This document shows positions 42,456 to 51,915 of a stretch of DNA of 64,000 nt, in pieces (positions within the stretch are counted from its first letter, which is position 1; every line of letters starts with the position of its first letter). A program made the position numbers and the translations under genes. Source of the stretch: Formosa sp. Hel1_31_208 (GTDB lineage Bacteria > Bacteroidota > Bacteroidia > Flavobacteriales > Flavobacteriaceae); contig NZ_LT629733.1 in NCBI RefSeq assembly GCF_900104785.1, positions 900,501-964,500 on the forward strand, given 5' to 3'. The notes beneath the pieces are model-generated. The model did no database searches. It saw nothing but the letters and a program-made list of their open reading frames with translations, and was not told the origin of the DNA.

Positions 42456-44225
42456 ATGCTACATTATATTTTACAAGTCGTTGCGTTTCAAATATTGTTT
42501 TTAATTATCTATGATGCTTTTCTTAGGAAAGAAACGTTTTTCAATTTAAATCGCATCTATTTGTTAGGCACAGCAATACTTTCAATAGTGATTCCATTTA
42601 TAAAAATTGAGCGCATAAAAGAGGTGGTTGCTAAAGATTTTAACATTCGTATACCCGAAGTGATTATAGGTAATCCTTTAGAAAGTATAGGTACAATTGA
42701 TCCGCAAATTGCTATGCAAGCAGGCATAAATCTAGAACCTGAACCATCATCTATTTGGATGATTATTGTAATATCGGGAATGTGTATCGCGACCCTTATT
42801 TTACTCATTAAAATCACAAAACTATTCTGGTTAGCTCATCAACATCCTAAGCAATGGCTAGGAAATTTATTAATAATCAAATTGATAAATAGTACTAAAG
42901 CCTTTTCATTTTTTCACTATATCTTTTTAGGGGAAAAATTAAATGGTCAAGAAAAGTCGACCATTTTAGAACATGAAATTATTCATGTGAAACAAAAACA
43001 CACTTTAGACTTACTATTTTTTGAAGTTTTGCGCGTTGTGTTTTGGTTCAATCCGCTTGTTTATATGTATCAATATAGAATGGCAACCTTACATGAATAC
43101 GTCGCAGATGCTAAAGCGTTAGAGCATTCCAATAAAGCAGCGTATTACGACAATTTGTTAGCTCAGGTTTTTGAGACCGAACAGTTTTCATTTGTCAACC
43201 CATTTTTCAAACAATCATTAATCAAAAAACGAATTCTTATGTTAAGCAAATCAAAATCACGTCCTTTAAATCTTTCTAAATACTTATTAATTCTTCCATT
43301 AATTTCAGGGATGCTTGTCTATTCATCATGCTCGGTATTTAAAAACAAACAAGATGTCACGGTTGCAAGAACAGAAGTTAAAGAAGTCAAACAAGTAGAA
43401 AGTGGTGAAATTCCATTTGCAACAGTCGAAGAAGCACCAACATTCACAATTTGTGAATCCTTAAAAACAAATGAGGAGCGTAAACAATGTATGAGTGAAA
43501 ACATCTCAAAGCATGTTGCTAAAAACTTCAATACGGATTTAGCAAGTGAATTAGGATTAGTTGGGAGACAACGCATCAATGTGATGTTTAAGATCGATAA
43601 AGACGGTGTTGTAACTGGAGCTAAAGCAAGAGCACCACATCCCAAATTAGAAGAGGAAGCCGTAAGAGTTATTAATACCTTACCACAATTTATTCCAGGT
43701 AAACACAAAGGTGTGTCAGTAATGGTTCCTTATAGTTTACCAATTGTCTTTCAGGTACAAGGGAAAGTTAGTGATGATAAACCAGCTGATAGTGCAGATA
43801 ATAATCGCATACAAAAAATTAAAGAACAATCTAAAAATATAGATGAAGTGCCTTTTTCCGCTTTGGATAAAGCGCCAAGTATAGATGCGTGTAAGGGACT
43901 AACTTCAGAGAAGGAATCAAAAACGTGTTTTAGTATGTTTATTTCTAAATATGTGAATGAAAAATTCAATGTCAATTTGGCATCAAAGCTAGGCTTAGTA
44001 GGACGGCAACGTCTTAATGTAATATTTAAAGTTGATAAAGACGGTAAAGTGACTGGTGCAAGAGCAAGAGGGCCACATCCTGAATTAGAAGTTGAAGCGC
44101 TCCGTGTTATTAATAGCTTACCACAATTTACTCCTGGACAAATGAACGGCAAAGCTGTAACAGTTAATTACTCCTTACCGATATTATTTCAAATTGAACC
44201 AGCTAATAAAGACAAGAAGAATTAA
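42456..44225 (+). CDS. M56 (BlaR1-type) protease with two C-terminal TonB-like repeats
   Basis: 589 aa. The N-terminal M56 domain has four membrane helices and the zinc site HEIIH (His173-His177). After a further helix near residue 285, the extracytoplasmic C-terminal half holds two related repeats. Each begins P-x4-C-x11-C, then LGLVGRQR, a DKDG turn, ARxPHPxLE and LPQF-x-PG: a TonB C-terminal-like domain. The classical beta-lactam sensor domain is absent, so the signal is something else. Overlaps the next gene by one base. Confidence 0.88.
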   Translation: MLHYILQVVAFQILFLIIYDAFLRKETFFNLNRIYLLGTAILSIVIPFIKIERIKEVVAKDFNIRIPEVIIGNPLESIGTIDPQIAMQAGINLEPEPSSIWMIIVISGMCIATLILLIKITKLFWLAHQHPKQWLGNLLIIKLINSTKAFSFFHYIFLGEKLNGQEKSTILEHEIIHVKQKHTLDLLFFEVLRVVFWFNPLVYMYQYRMATLHEYVADAKALEHSNKAAYYDNLLAQVFETEQFSFVNPFFKQSLIKKRILMLSKSKSRPLNLSKYLLILPLISGMLVYSSCSVFKNKQDVTVARTEVKEVKQVESGEIPFATVEEAPTFTICESLKTNEERKQCMSENISKHVAKNFNTDLASELGLVGRQRINVMFKIDKDGVVTGAKARAPHPKLEEEAVRVINTLPQFIPGKHKGVSVMVPYSLPIVFQVQGKVSDDKPADSADNNRIQKIKEQSKNIDEVPFSALDKAPSIDACKGLTSEKESKTCFSMFISKYVNEKFNVNLASKLGLVGRQRLNVIFKVDKDGKVTGARARGPHPELEVEALRVINSLPQFTPGQMNGKAVTVNYSLPILFQIEPANKDKKN

Positions 44226-45361
44226 TGAGAATATTCCCAGTCCTACTATTTCTGATAATAATATTTAAAACCGAAGCACAGTCTTCGGTTTTAAATCGTG
44301 CAGACAGTTTATATATTAATGGTAATTATAGCAAAGCGATTGAGGCTTATAAAGCCTATGATGATCAAACTGAAGTCAATGATAGAATTGCCAAAGCGTA
44401 TGTCGCCATAGGAAATTACGACGCTGCATTGCAGTATTATAAAATGAGTTTAGAAGCAAATCCTAGGAACGGATTGGTGCTTTATGAGTACGCCAAACTA
44501 CTATCAAAAACTAAAAAATTCGAAGCGTCTATTGAGGCCTTCAATAATTTAATGAATATCGATTATCGCAATCCTAATTACCACTACGAAATGGGATTGG
44601 CCATAGAACGAATGGATGATTCTACGGCTATAAATCGATACCGATCGGCTTACGATTTAGATCCAACGCATCAAAAGGCGATTTTTAAAATCGCAAAGCA
44701 CTATCTGCAGAAACGAAACCATTCTTATGCCGAAAAGTATATAGATAAAGGACTAGAGAGTTACGAAAATAATGTTGAGCTTATTAGTTTAAAAGCACAG
44801 AGTTATTATCTGCAAGATTATTACACCAAAGCACGAGATTGGTTTCAAAAGTTAATTGATTTGGGTGAGTCTTCAGAATTCATTCATGAGAAACTGAGTT
44901 TGTGTCATGGACAAAACTCCGACTATGAATTAGCAATAGAACAGCGAAAAAGAGCTTTAAAGTATAACCCTTATAATGCCAATGTGATTTTTGTGATTGG
45001 AACCTATTATAAACGACTTCAGAATTATACAGAAGCCGAAAAATACATTCGACAAGCATTGGCCATGAAAGATGTGCCTTTAGATTATGAGTATCAAGAA
45101 CTAGGTGTTGTATTAAACTGGCAAAACAAACATAAAGAAGCCATTGAAGTCTTTGAAAAATCGCAAAAGGAAAACCCTCAAAACATCCAAACCGCTTTTT
45201 TTATCATCACAACTAAGGATAAATATTATGCAGATATAGATACAAAAATTAAGCTCTATGAGGACTTCAAGGAAAAACACAAAGAAAGCTTCTATTCTAA
45301 GTTTGCTGCACGACGAATCTCAGAGCTTAAAGAAGAGAAATTTTTAAAGGCTCAAGACTAA
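44225..45361 (+). CDS. Tetratricopeptide repeat protein
   Basis: 378 aa. A signal peptide (first about 18 residues, ending TEAQS) is followed by about nine TPR repeats (ADSLYINGNYSKAIEAYKAY, AYVAIGNYDAALQYYKMSLEANP and others). It should be periplasmic or envelope-bound. Third gene after blaI, sharing a base with the M56 stop codon, so translationally coupled. It may scaffold the sensing complex. Not linked to a known TPR family. Confidence 0.85.
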   Translation: MRIFPVLLFLIIIFKTEAQSSVLNRADSLYINGNYSKAIEAYKAYDDQTEVNDRIAKAYVAIGNYDAALQYYKMSLEANPRNGLVLYEYAKLLSKTKKFEASIEAFNNLMNIDYRNPNYHYEMGLAIERMDDSTAINRYRSAYDLDPTHQKAIFKIAKHYLQKRNHSYAEKYIDKGLESYENNVELISLKAQSYYLQDYYTKARDWFQKLIDLGESSEFIHEKLSLCHGQNSDYELAIEQRKRALKYNPYNANVIFVIGTYYKRLQNYTEAEKYIRQALAMKDVPLDYEYQELGVVLNWQNKHKEAIEVFEKSQKENPQNIQTAFFIITTKDKYYADIDTKIKLYEDFKEKHKESFYSKFAARRISELKEEKFLKAQD

Positions 45362-45411
45362 TGCCTTCTGATATTTAAAAAAATTGTACTTTTCGGTTTC
45401 AGTAGAAATCA

Positions 45412-45888
45412 ATGAAACGGATACTTTTTTTTCTCATCTTATTAAATCTTTTTGCTTGCGACTATTTCGATAAGAAAAAGGTATATACTGAAGATATTCT
45501 CGAAGAAGAATTACAAACATTCAATTGGAATGAAGTGGATGAATATCCTGCGTTTGAAACTTGTGAATCAGCTTCTGGAAAAGAGGATAAAAAGAAATGC
45601 TTTGAAACGACTTTACGAAGTATTCTAAATTCCAATCTATCAAAGCACCATATAATCGTCTCTGAAGATATTAATGACACCCTTCAACTTAACATAACGA
45701 TTGATAATCAAGGTAAATTTACTATAAACAACATTGCCAGTAAAGCAACCACAAAAGCACTCATTCCTGATTTGGATAGTTTATTACGACATAGTTTAGA
45801 TTCACTACCCAAAATTTATCCTGCAATCAAAAGAAGTCAACAAGTAAAAACTCAATTTGTATTGCCAGTCATAATAACGATTAATTAG
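45412..45888 (+). CDS. Lipoprotein with the same two-Cys domain as the M56 repeats
   Basis: 158 aa. Lipobox NLFAC (Cys16). The mature part begins with acidic residues and then repeats the pattern P-x4-C-x11-C-F seen twice in the M56 protein of the same operon (here YPAFETC...KKC), followed by a weaker version of the TonB-like fold (LNITIDNQGKF). It probably works with, or competes with, those domains. A TACTTTTC (7 of 8 of the -7 consensus) lies upstream, so it may also have its own promoter. Overlaps the convergent Bax-inhibitor-like gene by 4 nt. Confidence 0.75.
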   Translation: MKRILFFLILLNLFACDYFDKKKVYTEDILEEELQTFNWNEVDEYPAFETCESASGKEDKKKCFETTLRSILNSNLSKHHIIVSEDINDTLQLNITIDNQGKFTINNIASKATTKALIPDLDSLLRHSLDSLPKIYPAIKRSQQVKTQFVLPVIITIN

Positions 45889-46622
45889 AATCGTTTTGTG
45901 AGCTTCTGCATAAGTCTTAAGATTTCAACGTAAAGCCAGATAAGTGTCGCTAAAAGTCCCCAAGTGGCTAGCCATTCTTTAGATTTGGGTGCGCGATTTT
46001 TATGGCGTTCTATGTAATCAAAGTCTAAAAGCAATGCAAAAGACGCCACTATTGCAGCGATACAATTAAACACAATAGCAAACCATGAGGTTCCCCATAT
46101 ATAAGATTTAATTCCGAAGAACCCTAGAATCATTGAAATCATATATACTACAAAAATACTAACAGCTGAAGTAATAATGACACTTCTTAGTTTTTTGGTA
46201 ACCACAATAATGCGTGTTTGATATAAGAGAAGCATGACAAGAAATGTGACAATCGTAACACCAATAGCTTGGTATGGCAACTCCGGAAAATTTTTATGCG
46301 CATATGCTGAAAAGCCACCTAAAAACAAACCTTTGGCAATCGTATAAATGGGTACCAAAATAGGAGCCCATTGCTGTCTTACTGAAATTACAACACTTGT
46401 GATTATTGCACCTAACATACCGCCTAATGTGAACCAACGAACACTTATACCATCTTCACTGAGTTTCCATATGTAAGCCGTTATTGCCGCAATCACTAGG
46501 ATACACAGTAAAGATTTGACGAAAATACCAGTAACGGTCATTTTCTTGTTAGTGACTTTTGGCCCTTCCCAAAAATAACCAGAAAACACAGGGTTGTTCG
46601 TCTTATAGTTTGATAATCGCAT
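45885..46622 (-). CDS. Bax inhibitor-1/YccA family membrane protein
   Basis: 245 aa with seven predicted helices. N-terminal NPVFSGYFW, then KMTVTGIFVKS and the C-terminal LLDFDYIERHKNRAPKSKEW are signature stretches of the bacterial Bax inhibitor-1-like family. Role in bacteria is not settled. Shares one base with the upstream outer membrane protein gene, so likely an operon of two. Confidence 0.88.
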   Translation of the reverse strand: MRLSNYKTNNPVFSGYFWEGPKVTNKKMTVTGIFVKSLLCILVIAAITAYIWKLSEDGISVRWFTLGGMLGAIITSVVISVRQQWAPILVPIYTIAKGLFLGGFSAYAHKNFPELPYQAIGVTIVTFLVMLLLYQTRIIVVTKKLRSVIITSAVSIFVVYMISMILGFFGIKSYIWGTSWFAIVFNCIAAIVASFALLLDFDYIERHKNRAPKSKEWLATWGLLATLIWLYVEILRLMQKLTKRF

Positions 46623-47494
46623 TAGAGATTAAACTTAAAGCCAATTGAAAAATCTTGTGAAAAATTACCCTGATTATCCAAGAGTAAAGCAAATAATTCG
46701 TTGTAAGCTAGAGTGATATAGCTGTTTTCAGTAACTCGAATATCTGCACCAACACCAAATATGAATGGTACATCAAAAGCGGTTTCGTTAAATTCTTCCG
46801 TAGTAATTGTGCCATTGTTATCTGTTACAACTACGGCATTCGAAAAGTTCAACGTAGCAAACTTGACATTTCCATAGAGACTAAAGGTCTCCTTATTAAT
46901 AACTCTAAACCGGTAACCTAATGCTACTTCTGTTGTTGAGTATTGTAATTCATCTTGTTCAACTACATGTTTTAATTGCAGGAATGCTGCATGTCTGGAA
47001 ATTTGATTTGCATCTAAAACTTCAAACTCAGCTCCAAAAAGAGGCGTAGTTAAATTATCTGGATTTGTTACAAATGGGCTGTTGGTCAAACCACCAAAAA
47101 CGCCAAGTCTAAACTGTAATTTATTTCTTATCGCAGTAGATTGGTAGGTTGAATCAACAGTACTATTATAGCTGTCTATAAATTCTTTTAAACTAAATAA
47201 AGTGAGGTTTAAACGTTTTGTAGACATTGTATTATTAGTAAATTCTATGAGTATGTCTTTGTATTCCGATTGGAATTTTCCGTCTTTTTTTGTGTTTTTT
47301 AGTTCTATAATGGTACTGGTTTCTGTTCTTACGAAATATCTGTATTTTCCGTCAATGATATTCCATAATAAATCCAGTTTGCCTTCAACTTCAGTCTTCA
47401 ATTGTAATTGTTCTCCCTCAACCATATAAATATCTTGCGCTTGTGTAAAGGTAAAGGTGAAAAAGAGGCATAATAAACAGATAAATTTTTGCAT
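46622..47494 (-). CDS. Outer membrane beta-barrel-like protein
   Basis: 290 aa. A signal peptide (ending TQAQD) precedes a beta-rich domain, then alternating aromatic and polar residues consistent with a beta barrel (RLGVFGGLTNSPF, ALGYRFRVI, FSLYGNVKF, PFIFGVGADIRV) and a C-terminal Phe/Leu end (DFSIGFKFNL). Likely outer membrane; function unknown. First gene of a two-gene unit with the Bax inhibitor-like gene. Confidence 0.75.
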   Translation of the reverse strand: MQKFICLLCLFFTFTFTQAQDIYMVEGEQLQLKTEVEGKLDLLWNIIDGKYRYFVRTETSTIIELKNTKKDGKFQSEYKDILIEFTNNTMSTKRLNLTLFSLKEFIDSYNSTVDSTYQSTAIRNKLQFRLGVFGGLTNSPFVTNPDNLTTPLFGAEFEVLDANQISRHAAFLQLKHVVEQDELQYSTTEVALGYRFRVINKETFSLYGNVKFATLNFSNAVVVTDNNGTITTEEFNETAFDVPFIFGVGADIRVTENSYITLAYNELFALLLDNQGNFSQDFSIGFKFNL

Positions 47495-47527
47495 TGCGAT
47501 TATGGGTTATGATTCAGGTAAATCTAA

Positions 47528-47535
47528 CAAAAATA
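47528..47535 (-). promoter_or_regulatory. -7 element of the outer membrane protein gene
   Basis: Minus strand TATTTTTG, exact match, 33 nt upstream of the ATG at 47494. Confidence 0.5.
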
Positions 47536-47548
47536 AATGGAAACATCA

Positions 47549-48676
47549 CTATTTAGTGTAGGTTCTGCCTTTCCATTTATACCCTTTAAAAACTGAAATA
47601 AACCCAATATAAACACTGAAAAATGGATATAATACACTTGAAAACAGATAGGATGGTAAATACTGTTCTTGATTAAAAAAGCGAGCCGTTTTAAACAGGA
47701 GTAAGAAGTCTATAAGGATTTTAATGAGATAGGTATAGAGAAAGGTTTTCAAAGTAATAATACCAACGAGAAATACCAAAGGTAAACATACCAGTAGTGC
47801 GTTCATTATAAGCACTGTAAATCCAGCTGCTTTACCAAAACCGTTATGATAAGTCGATGTTTTTGCAGCCCATCGCACCCGTTGTGCTTTTAGAGATTTA
47901 AAATTTGATTGTGCTGGTGTGGAGACTATGACTTGATTATTTTTCAGATAATGAACGGTGTTCTTATCCTGTTTTACAGCTTTTTCCAAAAGAAAGATAT
48001 CATCGCCACTTGCAATATTTAGATTCCCTGAAAAACCATTTAGTGTATTGAAAAAGTCTTTTCTGTAAGCTAAATTTGCACCATTGCATAAGAATGGCTT
48101 TTTGATACCGAAACCTCCAATGGTAGCACCTTGCAGACTTAGAATGTCTAAAATTTGAAAGCGTTCTAAAAAAGTATGTGCCTTCGTTAGAGCCACAGGA
48201 GCAATAATAAGATTTGGTTGATGACCTTGTATGTATTGATCAAAAATATCCAACCAATATTTAGGCACTAAACAATCGGCATCAGTGGTGACAATCCAGT
48301 CATATTTGGCGTGATGAATTGCCATGGTGATAGCATCTTTTTTAGGGGAGTTTGATTGTCGATTGTTTTTAAAAACTGAAATTTTTAAACCATCAAAGTC
48401 ATGGTTAAAGCTATGGATGAGCGCTACAGAATTGTCTGAAGAATCGTCATCTACCATAATGATTTCAAAATGAGACCTTGGATAATTTAATTCTGAAATG
48501 GACGTCAATAAGGCTTCCAAATGAGCCGCCTCATTTCTAAAGGGAATGACTATTGAGAATTTAGTTTTTGCAGAAATGTCAATTGTTTTAAAATCTAGAA
48601 CTTTATCAAAACCATAGACCAAACTGCCAATCAAACACAGGTAAATACTTGTAATAATAAAAATGATGATGAGCAT
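47549..48676 (-). CDS. Membrane-anchored GT2 glycosyltransferase
   Basis: 375 aa. An N-terminal helix, a GT2 catalytic domain (FSIVIPFRNEAAHLEALL, IIMVDDDSSDNS, TTDADCLVP, and QRVRWAAKTSTY as the QxxRW-like motif), then two C-terminal helix clusters. This is the layout of processive or lipid-linked GT2 enzymes. Shares a base with the lysylphosphatidylglycerol synthase-like gene upstream, so both may build or export one cell-surface glycolipid. Substrate not known. Confidence 0.88.
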   Translation of the reverse strand: MLIIIFIITSIYLCLIGSLVYGFDKVLDFKTIDISAKTKFSIVIPFRNEAAHLEALLTSISELNYPRSHFEIIMVDDDSSDNSVALIHSFNHDFDGLKISVFKNNRQSNSPKKDAITMAIHHAKYDWIVTTDADCLVPKYWLDIFDQYIQGHQPNLIIAPVALTKAHTFLERFQILDILSLQGATIGGFGIKKPFLCNGANLAYRKDFFNTLNGFSGNLNIASGDDIFLLEKAVKQDKNTVHYLKNNQVIVSTPAQSNFKSLKAQRVRWAAKTSTYHNGFGKAAGFTVLIMNALLVCLPLVFLVGIITLKTFLYTYLIKILIDFLLLFKTARFFNQEQYLPSYLFSSVLYPFFSVYIGFISVFKGYKWKGRTYTK

Positions 48677-49650
48677 TATTGTTGTTCGGTTTTTGGAAAA
48701 TTAAAATTGAGAACATAGTAGCTTCCAAATGCACTGGGCAATACAAAATTAAGCAACCACATAATAGTAATAATAGAAAGTGTAGTGAATTCATTTACAC
48801 CAACTATTGTAAAAAGAAAAACTGCAATACTTCCTTTAATTACCACATCAAATATAAAAAGGGATGGAATAATTGACGAGAGCATATACATCGTGGTAAT
48901 GACAATCATGGCGTTATAATAGCTTACATTTACTCCAAAGAGGTGCAGTAAAAAGTAAAACTGAAATGAAAATATGAGGTACCTTATAAGTGAAAGTGAA
49001 AAGTTCTTTAAATGCATTTCTCTCGGTAAATGCTTGAAGAAGGTTTTTAAACGTTCTATGGTAAATCCTTTTATTTTGAATCGTTTTTGTTTTAATCCAA
49101 AAACAGTAAAACCACCAATGATCACAAAAAGAACTATAAATCTGGAAACTCTGAAGTAATCAATGTTTAAATCATACTTCGCTTGCATCAGAAAAAAACC
49201 AAGTAGTCCAAACATCATGGTCACTGACATTTGCATCATATTGCTTAACAAATTAATAAGCATAATTTGTTTGCGTTTAGAACTATGGTAGTAAATAGCT
49301 TTAGCGCCATATTCCCCAATACGATTAGGTGTAAAAAGAGAAGCTGTCAAAGCCCCTAAACTTTGTTCGAGTGCATTTTTAAAGGAAATGTGTTTCACAT
49401 AGCCCACTAAAGTTTTCCATTTTATGATTTCAAAAACCCAGTTAAAAAGGCTTAAAATTATCAAAAAAGCAATGTTTATGATCGAAAATGATTCGTTTTC
49501 GCTTAAAAATACTAAAAACTGACTAAAATCTAAGGCGTCATTATTGGCCAGTTTTTGATAAATAAAATAAAAAGCCCCAACTACAATACTTAATTTAATA
49601 AGTACAAAAAAGAATTGTTTAGTTTTGTAAGGAAGGCTGCCAAAATACAT
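48676..49650 (-). CDS. Lysylphosphatidylglycerol synthase/UPF0104-type membrane protein
   Basis: 324 aa from the ATG at 49650, with eight or so membrane helices and the GEYGAKAIYY motif near residue 130. The family is the flippase-like membrane half of MprF (UPF0104), and stand-alone members are often beside glycosyltransferases, as here. It has no aminoacyl-transfer domain. The frame extends to 49710, but that start would overlap the divergent gene at 49677; the later ATG is preferred. Confidence 0.82.
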   Translation of the reverse strand: MYFGSLPYKTKQFFFVLIKLSIVVGAFYFIYQKLANNDALDFSQFLVFLSENESFSIINIAFLIILSLFNWVFEIIKWKTLVGYVKHISFKNALEQSLGALTASLFTPNRIGEYGAKAIYYHSSKRKQIMLINLLSNMMQMSVTMMFGLLGFFLMQAKYDLNIDYFRVSRFIVLFVIIGGFTVFGLKQKRFKIKGFTIERLKTFFKHLPREMHLKNFSLSLIRYLIFSFQFYFLLHLFGVNVSYYNAMIVITTMYMLSSIIPSLFIFDVVIKGSIAVFLFTIVGVNEFTTLSIITIMWLLNFVLPSAFGSYYVLNFNFPKTEQQ

Positions 49651-49676
49651 AGCACAATTTAAATTATTATACTGAT

Positions 49677-50315
49677 ATGACCTCAAATTATAGGCTACAA
49701 ATATTACCAATTATTGTTTTGGTTCTATGTTGTATCTCTACTACTTACGCTCAACGAGATACTAACAAATGGAAAGCGCAAATAGCAATAGGAGTTAACA
49801 GTCCGTCACAATCTGGTTTTGTAGATGGCTTTGTCGGTAAATCTATCAACTTCCCTACAGTTAACTTAGGGATTCAACACATGTTTAAACCAGAATTAGG
49901 AGCAAAGTTTGACTTCGGATTTAATCGGTTTTCTAGCGATGACGCAAGTTTGGTTGACTTTAAAACAAATTATACCAGAATAAATATTCAAATGGTTTAT
50001 GATCCAACAGAAAGGTTAGGGTTTATGCCTCGGCGGATGGGATTAGTAGCTCATGTTGGACCTGGTTATTCTTTTGTGAAACCATTAGGTGATTTTGGAG
50101 CAAATGATAACTCGTTTTTAAATGTCATGGCTGGATTGGAATTTCACTATGGATTGACACAACAAATATCTGTCTATTCAGACCTGTCTTATATTTTAGG
50201 TTTATCCGGTGATTTTGAGCCAGAGACCGACGGATTTGGATCATTCAACGGGAATCTTTTAACCATCACTTTCGGAATTACATTTTCGATAAGTGGATGT
50301 CAATACTGCGATTAA
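49677..50315 (+). CDS. Outer membrane beta-barrel protein
   Basis: 212 aa. A signal peptide (ending TTYAQ) and alternating polar/hydrophobic strands: VGKSINFPTVNLGIQHM, FDFGFNRFSS, NIQMVYDP, GLVAHVGPGYSFV and ITFGITFSI. It resembles OmpA-barrel or OprF-like porin folds without a peptidoglycan-binding domain. It is just upstream of ruvC, the stop and start sharing a base, so the two are cotranscribed although unrelated in function. Confidence 0.75.
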   Translation: MTSNYRLQILPIIVLVLCCISTTYAQRDTNKWKAQIAIGVNSPSQSGFVDGFVGKSINFPTVNLGIQHMFKPELGAKFDFGFNRFSSDDASLVDFKTNYTRINIQMVYDPTERLGFMPRRMGLVAHVGPGYSFVKPLGDFGANDNSFLNVMAGLEFHYGLTQQISVYSDLSYILGLSGDFEPETDGFGSFNGNLLTITFGITFSISGCQYCD

Positions 50316-50869
50316 TGAGTAACGAAAAAATTATATTAGGGATTGATCCAGGAACAACCATTATGGGCTTTGGGCTTATTAAGGTGGAAGGCAAAAAAAT
50401 GTCATTTCTTCAACTCAACGAATTAGATCTTAAAAAATACAGCGATCATTACCTCAAACTCAAACTCATTTTTGAACGAACAATAGAACTTATTGATACG
50501 CATCATCCTGATGAAATTGCTATTGAAGCCCCATTCTTTGGGAAAAACGTTCAGAGTATGCTAAAGCTTGGTCGCGCTCAGGGCGTTGCTATGGCTGCAG
50601 GATTATCGCGTGAGGTGCCCATTACTGAATATTCGCCTAAAAAAATCAAGATGGCCATTACCGGTAACGGAAATGCCAGCAAAGAACAAGTTGCAAAAAT
50701 GCTTCAGAGTTTACTGAATTTGAAAACCTTACCGAAAAATTTAGATGCAACAGATGGTTTAGCTGCCGCAGTTTGTCATTTTTACAATCAAGGGCGTATA
50801 GAGATTGGAAAAAGTTATTCTGGTTGGGGAAGTTTTGTAAAACAGAACGAGGATAGGGTTAAGAAATAG
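50315..50869 (+). CDS. ruvC: Holliday junction resolvase RuvC
   Basis: 184 aa from the ATG at 50315. Catalytic acidic residues are in GIDPGTT, AIEAPFF and DATDGLAAAVCH, in family order. RuvC cuts four-way junctions at the end of homologous recombination, working with RuvAB, which is not in this window. A frame from 50297 adds six residues within the upstream gene and is not needed. Confidence 0.96.
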   Translation: MSNEKIILGIDPGTTIMGFGLIKVEGKKMSFLQLNELDLKKYSDHYLKLKLIFERTIELIDTHHPDEIAIEAPFFGKNVQSMLKLGRAQGVAMAAGLSREVPITEYSPKKIKMAITGNGNASKEQVAKMLQSLLNLKTLPKNLDATDGLAAAVCHFYNQGRIEIGKSYSGWGSFVKQNEDRVKK

Positions 50870-50942
50870 TGTCAATTTAATTCTAATTATGTAAGAATTT
50901 ATCTATATAGAATTATATTTACGAAAATTTAAAACTCTTATT

Positions 50943-51815
50943 ATGAAAAATTTGAAAGTATTTAAACTGTTTATTCTATTCATTTTAGTTTTTGGATGTT
51001 CAACAAATGATGATAGTGATAACGACAATCTTTCCACAAATAATTCAATGACAATTGTTGTTGATGGTGTTACATATACCTTTAACAGCTTTATTGGAAT
51101 TAAAACCTTTGACAATATCGAAGTATTGGGTTCTAACGACAATGACGAAAATTTTTACATGAGATTTAATGAAAATGGAGTCATAGATAATGCTAGTTTT
51201 TATAGCACGGATTTTGAAAATGACTTTGATTTTACATCGTCTTATTTCTGGGCCGATGGTATGTTCGATTTAAATAATCTATCTATAGACGAAGGGAATA
51301 TGGTTGTAAATGCCGATTTTAATGGCACTATTTATGAGGATCCTTTCATCATTGCTGACGGAGGTAGTGCTACTATTAATTCTGGAAGCTTTAATATAGT
51401 ATACAGCGTAAATGAAAACGCTACCGTAGATGTGTTTTTAGATGCAAATGTGAATGGTCAAACCTATGAGAGTGTGAAAACAGGACAAACAGGAGGCTTT
51501 TTTGTTGGTACAGATATCGCTTTAACAGGATATTCGGATAAAGAATTTGACATAGCAATCGCATTTAATCCGAGTAATACCATAACTGGAACTTATGAGT
51601 TTTCGACGGGTAACGAAATTGAAAAAGTTTTAGTCTCACGCTATAACCCCTTTACTGACGAATATCAAGAATACATGACCAATGGAACCTTAATCATCGA
51701 AGAAATTGTTTCAGGTTTTACAAGTTACATTAGAGGTACTTTTGAATTGTCAGCAAATGATGGTCAGGGTGATGATTTAAATATTACAAATGGGGAATTC
51801 TTTTTAGTGTATTAA
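50943..51815 (+). CDS. Lipoprotein of unknown function (DUF6252-like)
   Basis: 290 aa. Lipobox VFGC (Cys19) after a short leader. The mature protein is acidic and beta-rich (SMTIVVDGVTYTFNSF, EFDIAIAFNPSNTITGTYEF, SGFTSYIRGTFEL), consistent with a lipocalin- or DUF6252-like barrel domain found in Bacteroidota lipoproteins. A TATATTTA (7 of 8 of the -7 consensus) lies about 20 nt upstream. Own terminator. Confidence 0.7.
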   Translation: MKNLKVFKLFILFILVFGCSTNDDSDNDNLSTNNSMTIVVDGVTYTFNSFIGIKTFDNIEVLGSNDNDENFYMRFNENGVIDNASFYSTDFENDFDFTSSYFWADGMFDLNNLSIDEGNMVVNADFNGTIYEDPFIIADGGSATINSGSFNIVYSVNENATVDVFLDANVNGQTYESVKTGQTGGFFVGTDIALTGYSDKEFDIAIAFNPSNTITGTYEFSTGNEIEKVLVSRYNPFTDEYQEYMTNGTLIIEEIVSGFTSYIRGTFELSANDGQGDDLNITNGEFFLVY

Positions 51816-51837
51816 AATCTCTCAGATTTATAAAATA

Positions 51838-51868
51838 AAAAAAGTTCCTTTCAATTAGGAACTTTTTT
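51838..51868 (+). terminator. Rho-independent terminator
   Basis: AAAGTTCCT (51841-51849) and AGGAACTTT (51857-51865), extended by A/T tracts, with a 7-nt loop. Confidence 0.9.
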
Positions 51869-51915
51869 ATTTGCACTAACTTTATATTCTAAAACATTTT
51901 AAATAGTAAATTTAG

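Noticed and set aside
43319..44152. Two minus-strand ORFs inside the M56 gene
   Set aside because: They mirror the two TonB-like repeats on the coding strand, which is why they resemble each other.
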